From NCBI GenBank assembly GCA_964370165.1, contig CAYJIG010000039.1:1-18255 (forward strand): a DNA stretch of 18,255 bases, read 5' to 3'. The position numbers were made by a program, and so were the translations under genes. Positions 1-5,174 of this stretch are shown piece after piece (position 1 is the stretch's first letter; each line of letters begins with the position of its first letter). The stretch is from JAAYCI01 sp964370165. GTDB lineage: Bacteria; Bacillota; Clostridia; Oscillospirales; Ruminococcaceae. The notes under the pieces were generated by a model. The model saw only the letters and a list, made by a program, of their open reading frames with translations. It was not told the origin of the DNA and did no database searches.

Positions 1-302
1 CTCAAAAGAAAAAGGAAAAAGAGGCAAAAGATTTACGTTCTTCCATTGAAATCGGCGACGAAATTACTACTATTGGTGGCATTGTGGGTCGTGTGGTAAG
101 CTTGAAAGAAGACTCGTTCGTGATTGAAACTGCCGGCGAGCGTTCACGTTTAAGAATGAAACGTTGGGCTATTCAAGATGTAGGCAAACTGAGCATGGAT
201 CCTGAAGGTGATATCGCTGCAACAAATACTGCTACACCAGAAGAGAAAAAAGGATTTTTCAGCGGCCTTTTCGGTGGCAAAAAAGACGATAGCCAAAAAT
301 AA
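1..302 (+). CDS. yajC: Preprotein translocase subunit YajC (5' end outside window)
   Basis: YajC is a small accessory subunit of the SecDF-YajC complex, which assists Sec-dependent export at the membrane. Reading in the frame of the stop at 300-302, the visible part begins with a Lys/Glu-rich stretch (QKKKEKEAKDLRSS), as found just after the single N-terminal membrane helix of YajC. The typical core follows: IGDEITTIGGIVGRVVSLKEDSFVIE, then a basic stretch and a variable polar tail ending GLFGGKKDDSQK. The membrane helix and start codon are missing because the gene is cut by the window edge. The stop lies 22 bases before scfA on the same strand, so the two probably share a transcript. A yajC neighbour is usual for SCIFF loci in Clostridia (established knowledge). 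Identification rests on the GDxxxTxGGIxGxV core; the tail is not diagnostic. Confidence 0.88.
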   Translation, partial: QKKKEKEAKDLRSSIEIGDEITTIGGIVGRVVSLKEDSFVIETAGERSRLRMKRWAIQDVGKLSMDPEGDIAATNTATPEEKKGFFSGLFGGKKDDSQK

Positions 303-324
303 ACAAAGCCGAGGAGATAGTATA

Positions 325-474
325 ATGCAACATTTAAAAACTATTAATAGCAAAAATTTAAAAGAGTCAGCCTGTAAAGGCGGATGTGGCGAATGTCAAA
401 CATCTTGCCAATCTGCATGCAAAACTTCTTGTACTGTAGCAAATCAAAAGTGTGAGAATACAAAGCAAGCATAA
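325..474 (+). CDS. scfA: SCIFF-family Cys-rich ranthipeptide precursor ScfA
   Basis: This is the 49-residue precursor of a radical SAM-modified thioether peptide. The ATG at 325 follows a good ribosome binding site (GAGGAGA, 7-base spacing). The peptide has a short polar N-terminal leader (MQHLKTINSKNLKES) and the hallmark core GGCGECQTSC-QSACKTSC-TVANQ-C. Cysteines are at 17, 21, 24, 28, 32, 36 and 43, one more than the six that gave the family its name. In the characterised homologue of Thermoanaerobacter (Tte1186a) the maturase joins Cys32 to Thr37; here C32 and T37 fall at exactly the same numbers. An upstream in-frame ATG at 208 would add 39 residues read out of frame through the yajC tail and is not the start. 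The partner maturase lies 77 bases downstream, beyond a terminator-like hairpin. Work on other clostridia has linked ranthipeptides to population-level regulation; a role in this organism is not shown. Confidence 0.95.
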   Translation: MQHLKTINSKNLKESACKGGCGECQTSCQSACKTSCTVANQKCENTKQA

Positions 475-486
475 GATCAAACTAGC

Positions 487-516
487 AAGAGGCGGACACC
501 CCGCCTCTTATTTTTT
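487..516 (+). terminator. Intrinsic terminator/attenuator between scfA and scfB
   Basis: AAGAGGCGG (487-495) and CCGCCTCTT (501-509) form a perfect 9-bp GC-rich stem around the 5-base loop ACACC, followed by A and six T residues (511-516). I see no convincing promoter in the 35 bases before scfB, so scfB is probably reached only by read-through. That would make transcripts for the peptide outnumber those for the enzyme. Confidence 0.85.
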
Positions 517-551
517 GGCGTATATTTAGCTATATTGAAAAGAGGAACAGC

Positions 552-1928
552 ATGGTCCATTGTTTTAAACGCGCCGATATTTTACTTGCCTTGGACGTAG
601 GCAGCGGCGCTGTGCATATACTTAGCCAGCCTGCATATGCACTTTTATCTGATGCAACAAAAGAAATATTTTCTGAAGATAATCTTTCGGAAGAAAAAAT
701 GCAAAACATGCAAAAACTGGGCTTTTCTGCAAAAGAAGCAACTGATGCCTTTGAGCAAATCAAAGAACTTATATCACAAGACTTATTGTTTGCAGACGAC
801 AGCTACAGCGAGTTTAAAGATCAGCTGGGCGCATCTCCGGTGAAAGCGATGTGCTTGCATGTAGCGCATGACTGTAACTTACGGTGCAGATATTGCTTTG
901 CGGCTACCGGTGACTTTGGTGGCAATCGCGAGCTAATGTCAATCGACGTGGCAAAAAAAGCCATTGATATGCTTATAGAAAAAAGCGGAAAACGCCGTAA
1001 CCTTGAAGTGGATTTCTTTGGTGGGGAACCACTGATGAACTTCGATGTGGTAAAGCAAACTGTCGATTACGCCAGAGCAAAAGAAATAGATGCCGGCAAG
1101 CATTTTCGCTTTACAGTTACCACAAACGGTCTTGGCTTAAATGATGAAAACATCGAATATATAAACAAAGAAATGGGCAACGTGGTGTTGTCTTTAGACG
1201 GGCGCAAAAGCATAAACGATTATATGCGACCCACCGTAAACGGTAAGGGATCATATGATGTAATTGTACCGAAGTATCAAAAACTAGTAAAAAACCGCGG
1301 TGATAAAGAATATTATGTGCGTGGTACATACACTCGTGAGAACACTGATTTTGATGCCGATGTACTTTTAATGCATCAGCTTGGATTTGATCAAATATCG
1401 GTAGAGCCTGTTATCGGACCTGAAACAGAAGACTATACCATACGTGATATCGACATTCCCGCTATTGAAGCAGCATACGAAAACTTGATGCATCAGCTTA
1501 TTGAAAGGCGTACTAAGCGTAAAGATAACTTTAACTTCTTTCATTTTATGCTAGACCTGGAAAACGGGCCATGCGCAATAAAAAGACTGAAAGGTTGCGG
1601 TAGTGGCAACGAATATTTAGCTGTCACACCAAGTGGTGACTTGTACCCATGCCATCAATTTGTAGGTCAAGAAGAATTTTTGATGGGATCGGTGGATGAC
1701 GGCATCACACGTGAAGATATTAAGGAAAATTTTGCCGACGCACATCTTTTAAATAAAGCAGAATGTCTTGACTGCTGGGCAAAACTGTTCTGTAGCGGCG
1801 GATGTAATGCCAATAATTATAGTTTTGGTGGGTCGATATTAAAGCCATATGAATTATCTTGCCGCCTGGAAAAAATCCGACTGGAATGTGCTATCGCCAT
1901 TCAGGCAGCTCTTGCAATAAGCGAGTAA
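552..1928 (+). CDS. scfB: SCIFF thioether maturase, radical SAM/SPASM protein ScfB
   Basis: This 458-residue enzyme should install a Cys-to-Thr thioether in ScfA using S-adenosylmethionine and iron-sulfur clusters. Residues about 1-95 match a PqqD-like peptide-binding (RRE) region, which holds the leader. The radical SAM motif is C108-x3-C112-x2-C115 (CNLRCRYC), followed by the FFGGEP motif near 155-160 that contacts SAM. The C-terminal half is a SPASM/twitch domain for two auxiliary clusters, with Cys at 341, 349, 367, 405, 408, 414, 418, 437 and 446, including CLDC and FCSGGC. The ATG at 552 is preceded by AGAGGA. Homologues CteB and Tte1186 are characterised, and length and motif order fit them. 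The gene lies behind the hairpin at 487-516 and ends just before a bidirectional-looking terminator. Confidence 0.95.
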   Translation: MVHCFKRADILLALDVGSGAVHILSQPAYALLSDATKEIFSEDNLSEEKMQNMQKLGFSAKEATDAFEQIKELISQDLLFADDSYSEFKDQLGASPVKAMCLHVAHDCNLRCRYCFAATGDFGGNRELMSIDVAKKAIDMLIEKSGKRRNLEVDFFGGEPLMNFDVVKQTVDYARAKEIDAGKHFRFTVTTNGLGLNDENIEYINKEMGNVVLSLDGRKSINDYMRPTVNGKGSYDVIVPKYQKLVKNRGDKEYYVRGTYTRENTDFDADVLLMHQLGFDQISVEPVIGPETEDYTIRDIDIPAIEAAYENLMHQLIERRTKRKDNFNFFHFMLDLENGPCAIKRLKGCGSGNEYLAVTPSGDLYPCHQFVGQEEFLMGSVDDGITREDIKENFADAHLLNKAECLDCWAKLFCSGGCNANNYSFGGSILKPYELSCRLEKIRLECAIAIQAALAISE

Positions 1929-1952
1929 TAATCACTGTACAACGTTAAAAAC

Positions 1953-1986
1953 CTCTTAGAAACTTATAAATTCTAAGAGTTTTTTT
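1953..1986 (+). terminator. Terminator after scfB, probably bidirectional
   Basis: CTCTTAGAA (1953-1961) pairs with TTCTAAGAG (1971-1979) as a 9-bp stem with a 9-base loop, followed by seven T residues (1980-1986). On the minus strand the same stem is followed by GG and five T residues (from AAAAA at 1947-1951), so it could also end the recombinase transcript, whose stop lies about 22 bases away. Confidence 0.85.
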
Positions 1987-2008
1987 GTTTGATAAAATGT
2001 TTTTATAC

Positions 2009-3019
2009 TTATTTTTGTGATTTTTTCACACGTGCCAGTGGGGAAGAGGCAGCTGCTTTTTTTAGCTGTGCCGAGTCAAGGTGTGTATATATCTGCGTGG
2101 TTGATACATCCACATGCCCCAGTATCTCTTTCAGTGATAACATATCCACGCCACCGTGCTGATACATCAATGTAGCGGCAGTGTGGCGTAGTTTATGCAC
2201 TGAATATCCCTTTTCAGATAGTCCTGCCGTATCAAGGCATTTTTCTACAATTTGCTGTACACGTCGTGCAGATAAGCGCTTTTTTGTCTTTTTTGATATA
2301 AACAATGCTTTTTTATCTTGCACATTTTCCAGCTTTTTGTTTGCATCCAATAAGTCGCTTAAAGCCGCAAGGCAAGCGTTATTCAAATAAATAATACGCT
2401 CTTTATTTCCTTTGCCAATCACCCGCATGGTATCATCTTTGATGTCGGTATTATTTAAAAACACCAGCTCGGATAATCGCATACCACAATTCAAAAACAA
2501 CGTTAAAATGCAATAATCACGCTCAATAAAATCACTTTGTATATTATTTAACAATGTCATACTTTCATCTAATGTGAGATATTTAGGAAGTCTTTTTTTC
2601 TGCGACGGCATCTCGATATCATCCATTGGGTTTTTTTCAAGGCGGCCGGTTCTGCCACATAAATATTTAAAGTATCCTTTAAGGCTGGATATTTTACGAG
2701 ATCTTGTTGCAGCGGAATTTGCACGATTTTGCGTGACATAAAACAAAAACTCTAAGATTTCTTTTTTATTTATTTTTGCAACAAAATTAATATCTATAAA
2801 AGAAATATCAATTTTATCAAAATCAATATCTTCAGAAACAACGCCACGAGAGCGAACAAGATATTTAAAAAAGGTGCGTAGATCAATATAATAAGCATTA
2901 ACAGTGCGTGCGGAAAGCCCACGAATGGTGAGCGTATAATTCAAATAATCCTTCACAACTTCGGGACAATCATCATAAGAAAGCTTCGATGGGTTTGCCG
3001 GATTATAATAAGTACTCAT
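2009..3019 (-). CDS. Xer-type tyrosine site-specific recombinase
   Basis: This 336-residue tyrosine recombinase breaks and rejoins DNA at specific sites through a phosphotyrosine intermediate. Residues about 20-125 form the SAM-like N-terminal core-binding domain (LNYTLTIRGLSARTVNAYYIDLRTFFKYL). Residues about 145-325 form the catalytic domain. All active-site residues are visible: R181 in GMRLSEL, K203 in GKGNKER, H275 and R278 in HKLRH, H302 in LGH, and nucleophile Y311 in TQIYTHL. It is longer than the roughly 300 residues of classical XerC/XerD; the extra length is a polar insert near 57-88. AAAGGA lies 10 bases before the ATG. The gene has its own consensus promoter, and a 28-bp dif-like site lies 72-99 bases upstream. 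No other phage or integron gene is nearby, which favours a housekeeping Xer over an element integrase. I cannot tell XerC, XerD or a single-recombinase type apart, so no symbol is given. Confidence 0.88.
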   Translation of the reverse strand: MSTYYNPANPSKLSYDDCPEVVKDYLNYTLTIRGLSARTVNAYYIDLRTFFKYLVRSRGVVSEDIDFDKIDISFIDINFVAKINKKEILEFLFYVTQNRANSAATRSRKISSLKGYFKYLCGRTGRLEKNPMDDIEMPSQKKRLPKYLTLDESMTLLNNIQSDFIERDYCILTLFLNCGMRLSELVFLNNTDIKDDTMRVIGKGNKERIIYLNNACLAALSDLLDANKKLENVQDKKALFISKKTKKRLSARRVQQIVEKCLDTAGLSEKGYSVHKLRHTAATLMYQHGGVDMLSLKEILGHVDVSTTQIYTHLDSAQLKKAAASSPLARVKKSQK

Positions 3020-3050
3020 TTATAATCAATCCTTTCAGATATGTAAATAT

Positions 3051-3085
3051 GAAGGGTTTTTCTAATTAATTTCAACAAACCCTTC
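3051..3085 (-). other. Inverted repeat in the recombinase leader
   Basis: GAAGGGTTT (3051-3059) and AAACCCTTC (3077-3085) are perfect 9-base inverted arms separated by 17 bases. They lie between the dif-like site and the recombinase start codon, inside its predicted 5' leader. Neither strand has a T-tract directly after the stem, so this is not an obvious terminator. It may be an RNA hairpin affecting translation or a protein-binding site; function unknown. Confidence 0.5.
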
Positions 3086-3090
3086 CCTGA

Positions 3091-3118
3091 ATTTCGTTAA
3101 ATTCTTATTTAGCGAAAT
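3091..3118. other. Candidate dif-like Xer recombination site (11-6-11)
   Basis: The 28 bases consist of left arm ATTTCGTTAAA, 6-base centre TTCTTA and right arm TTTAGCGAAAT. The arms are inverted repeats with one mismatch (T against C at arm position 7), and one more outer base pair (3090/3119) also matches. This 11-6-11 layout is that of Xer core sites. By eye, about seven of eleven positions in each arm agree with the Bacillus subtilis dif arms. It lies next to a Xer-type gene, as known for the streptococcal XerS/dif-SL and campylobacterial XerH/difH pairs. The alternative is an operator or a leader hairpin, since the site is inside the predicted transcript of the recombinase. Confidence 0.5.
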
Positions 3119-3138
3119 TGCAATTATCTAAAAATAAA

Positions 3139-3155
3139 ACAAACATATTGTTTGT
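3139..3155 (-). promoter_or_regulatory. Palindromic operator candidate at recombinase transcription start
   Basis: ACAAACA (3139-3145), TAT, TGTTTGT (3149-3155) is a perfect 7-3-7 palindrome placed 7 to 23 bases downstream of the -10 box, where transcription should begin. A dimeric repressor bound here would block the promoter. The regulator is unknown. Confidence 0.45.
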
Positions 3156-3161
3156 GTATTT

Positions 3162-3191
3162 ATTATATCATTCTCCTACCCCTTGTGTCAA
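3162..3191 (-). promoter_or_regulatory. Sigma-A-type promoter of the recombinase gene
   Basis: On the minus strand the -35 box TTGACA (3186-3191) and -10 box TATAAT (3162-3167) are both perfect consensus, with an 18-base spacer. The predicted leader of about 135 bases holds the 7-3-7 palindrome, the dif-like site and another inverted repeat. Confidence 0.75.
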
Positions 3192-3233
3192 TCAATTATA
3201 TTTTAAAATCATCTAATAAGTGGCAGTATCCTA

Positions 3234-3274
3234 TTAAATAAAAAAGTATAAGCTTTATGTTAGCTTATACTTTT
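3234..3274 (-). terminator. Terminator of the C39-like peptidase gene
   Basis: A 13-bp perfect stem, AAAAGTATAAGCT (3242-3254) with AGCTTATACTTTT (3262-3274) and a 7-base loop, is followed on the minus strand by a T-rich tail running into 3234. It lies 18 bases after the stop codon of the peptidase gene. Confidence 0.85.
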
Positions 3275-3291
3275 AATATAGTCAAAATGTT

Positions 3292-4158
3292 CTAGTCTTC
3301 ATTTGTTTCTTCATTTTCGTCTGTATCAATTTTTTCGATTGTCACGGCTTGGCTTCCTATAGATTCAAAACTTGTCATAAATGCGTCTTGGCTAACTTCT
3401 GTATATCGTGTGCTTTTAAGTGGGTCTGTAAAAAGAAACTGTGTTTCGGTATACCCCACCAGCACAACACAATGAAGGTTTGTGTATGCAGGGCCATCTA
3501 TAGTTTCGGGGCCGCCACGTACGCCCGGGCTTTGCAAGTCTAGCGTAGTCCACACCACTACAGGGTTTCCATGACCCAGCTGTGTTATAAGCTCATCTTT
3601 AGTAGCGCCGGTAAGGTTATTCACTTCATATAGCTGGGCGCTGTTTGACGCCGACAAATAGTTCTCGGCGGCGGTGATGATGGGCTCGGCATATACGTAC
3701 CATCCTGCCCCACGTGGATCGCCCAAATAGTGCTCATTTGGGTCGGCGGATGCAGTGAACTCGCCTAGTGGAACATAATTTGTGCAGATATCCACTTTAT
3801 CGGCATCAAACCCAAGATAGTTTAAAAGGATGGTTAAGGATGTTCCCTCGCAACCGTTTGGAAGCTCGGGATTTTGCTGAATGTTATCCACCGCAATTAC
3901 GTGCCTGTCCGGAACTTTCGGTGTTTTCAGAATTTCAATCTCGTTTTCCAGCTCGCTAATCGTCTGTGTTGCATAGTCTAGCTCGCTTTGGATTGCAGAC
4001 AAGTTTTCTTGCAGGCTGTCTGTTTCCGATTGGTAATATGTCAGCGTTGTTTGCATGCTATCCGCCAGCGTGATATATCTGTACATGCTAAAAATAAAAG
4101 CTATACCCAACACAACAAGGCTTGCAATACACACCCATAAAACAGCATTTTTCTTCAT
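3292..4158 (-). CDS. Membrane-anchored C39-like cysteine peptidase
   Basis: This 288-residue protein has one N-terminal membrane helix (about 5-27), a predicted coiled coil (about 32-78, with many Gln, Glu, Ser and Leu) and a papain-fold domain of the C39-like type (about 85-275). Candidate catalytic residues are C103 in LPNGCEGTSL, H229 in TNLHCVVLVGY and D245 in FLFTDPL, in the order expected for the family. With no cleavage site, the helix probably anchors the protein so that the peptidase acts outside the cell. The tail is very acidic (DTDENEETNED). AAAGGTG precedes the ATG. Its closest upstream neighbours are two tRNA genes with a terminator between, and I find no clear promoter of its own, so it may depend on read-through. 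No ABC transporter is attached, unlike bacteriocin-processing C39 peptidases. The substrate is unknown; family assignment is good, catalysis is inferred. Confidence 0.8.
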   Translation of the reverse strand: MKKNAVLWVCIASLVVLGIAFIFSMYRYITLADSMQTTLTYYQSETDSLQENLSAIQSELDYATQTISELENEIEILKTPKVPDRHVIAVDNIQQNPELPNGCEGTSLTILLNYLGFDADKVDICTNYVPLGEFTASADPNEHYLGDPRGAGWYVYAEPIITAAENYLSASNSAQLYEVNNLTGATKDELITQLGHGNPVVVWTTLDLQSPGVRGGPETIDGPAYTNLHCVVLVGYTETQFLFTDPLKSTRYTEVSQDAFMTSFESIGSQAVTIEKIDTDENEETNED

Positions 4159-4190
4159 AATATATCACCTTTATAATGCTTTTTATACAC

Positions 4191-4217
4191 AAAAAAATGC
4201 GGGTATTTCACCGCATT
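4191..4217 (-). terminator. Terminator of the tRNA-Gly/tRNA-Cys operon
   Basis: AATGCGG (4196-4202) and CCGCATT (4211-4217) form a 7-bp stem with an 8-base loop. On the minus strand the stem runs into a T-tract (A residues 4191-4197 on the plus strand). It lies 10 bases after the CCA end of tRNA-Cys and just before the peptidase gene. Confidence 0.8.
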
Positions 4218-4227
4218 AATTTATATT

Positions 4228-4302
4228 TGGAGGTGCCGGGCAGATTTGAACTGCCGAATACGGGTTTTGCAGACCCGGGCCTTACCACTTGGCGACGGCA
4301 CC
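4228..4302 (-). tRNA. tRNA-Cys (anticodon GCA)
   Basis: The minus strand folds into a complete cloverleaf: acceptor GGTGCCG with CGGCACC, anticodon stem CGGGT/ACCCG around the loop CTGCAAA (anticodon GCA), T arm GGCAG-TTCAAAT-CTGCC, discriminator T and an encoded CCA. It is the second gene of a two-tRNA operon, 5 bases after tRNA-Gly. Confidence 0.97.
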
Positions 4303-4307
4303 AAATT

Positions 4308-4383
4308 TGGAGCGGCCAACGAGGCTCGAACTCGCTACCTCCACCTTGGCAAGGTGGCGCTCTACCAGATGAGCTATGGCCGC
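4308..4383 (-). tRNA. tRNA-Gly (anticodon GCC)
   Basis: The minus strand gives a full 76-base cloverleaf with CCA: acceptor GCGGCCA/TGGCCGC, D stem GCTC/GAGC, anticodon stem CCACC/GGTGG around TTGCCAA (anticodon GCC), and T arm GCGAG-TTCGAGC-CTCGT. It is the first gene of the operon, about 30 bases after the predicted transcription start. Confidence 0.97.
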
Positions 4384-4417
4384 AAAACGTTGTCCGTGTC
4401 ACTTGGCAACAAAATAT

Positions 4418-4446
4418 ATTCTAACGTATAAATCGAATTTTGTCAA
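4418..4446 (-). promoter_or_regulatory. Promoter of the tRNA-Gly/tRNA-Cys operon
   Basis: On the minus strand, TTGACA (4441-4446) and TAGAAT (4418-4423) are separated by the optimal 17 bases, directly upstream of tRNA-Gly. Confidence 0.8.
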
Positions 4447-4514
4447 TAGTTTTTCGAAATCTTTTATGATTAAAAAAGTTGTTTTGTGCGTTTTATCTGC
4501 CAGACAATAATACA

Positions 4515-5174
4515 TCAGCAAAATAGTGAGCCATCAGCACAAAACACTTTCTCTCGCATCACACCGGCTGCATTTGCCGACAGTGAAAACTCACTTTCAA
4601 GGTATTGCGTAAGTAGTGCCGGACTATAATGGTTTTGACTGCCTGCCGGAAGGCGCACTAAAAATGCATCGCCGCTTTCGCTTATATCAAGCGCCGGCAA
4701 CACTTCTTTTAAGTTTACATCTGTTTTGGTTCGTTTAGTTGTGCGCACCACCATAGCTTTATCTTTTTCTGCATACTGATCCACGATATTTTGCATCTCA
4801 TCGCTAGAAACAACATCGCTCGGATATGTGATGGTATATTCTGCTTTAGCTATTTCATCCGCTTTTTTCTTAGGTAAGGCAATAGCCGACACGTCAATTC
4901 CGCTCGGTAAAGCGTCGTTCAGCGGTTTAATAAACATGCTGAAATCTGTTTCTTCACTTTCGGTTTTCACGTCCACACTTTCGCATTGACTTTGATGAAG
5001 CAGCGGCAGCGGCAAGGAAAAACTCATGTATATGTGTGGGTTAAAGCCTTGACTCCACCACACAGGTAGCCCACTTTTACGCAAGCCACGAGACATCACT
5101 CGCTGTAGGTCTAAATGGCTGATATATGCCGCAGTTTTTGTTTTTGTGAAAAATATTCTAAGGAGCTGCAACAC
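4515..5174 (-). CDS. DUF2344 / TIGR03936 radical SAM-linked protein
   Basis: This protein of about 219 residues belongs to the DUF2344 family, which is encoded beside, or fused to the end of, TIGR03960-type radical SAM proteins; its biochemical role is not established. The family signature is near the N terminus: LLRIFFTKTKTAAYISHLDLQ (about 4-24), then LRKSGLPVWWSQGFNPH and YMSFSLPLPL. I place the start at GTG 5174 (TTG at 5171 also possible) because a very strong AGGAGGAGG lies just before it and the family homology begins there. A longer reading from ATG 5270 would read through the 3' end of the upstream gene in another frame and add residues unlike the family. The gene overlaps the radical SAM gene by 17 bases, so translation is probably coupled. 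No clear terminator follows before the tRNA promoter at 4446. Confidence 0.85.
   Translation of the reverse strand: MLQLLRIFFTKTKTAAYISHLDLQRVMSRGLRKSGLPVWWSQGFNPHIYMSFSLPLPLLHQSQCESVDVKTESEETDFSMFIKPLNDALPSGIDVSAIALPKKKADEIAKAEYTITYPSDVVSSDEMQNIVDQYAEKDKAMVVRTTKRTKTDVNLKEVLPALDISESGDAFLVRLPAGSQNHYSPALLTQYLESEFSLSANAAGVMREKVFCADGSLFC

Noticed and set aside
208..324. Upstream in-frame extension of scfA from ATG 208
   Set aside because: It reads out of frame through the yajC tail, lacks a ribosome binding site, and SCIFF peptides begin at the position of ATG 325.
2009..3019. Recombinase as the integrase of a mobile element at the nearby tRNA genes
   Set aside because: No phage, conjugation or cargo genes, no direct repeats of a tRNA 3' end seen, and housekeeping genes lie on both sides.
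4176..4431. Open frames on both strands across the tRNA-Gly/tRNA-Cys genes
   Set aside because: They only translate tRNA sequence; both cloverleaves are complete.
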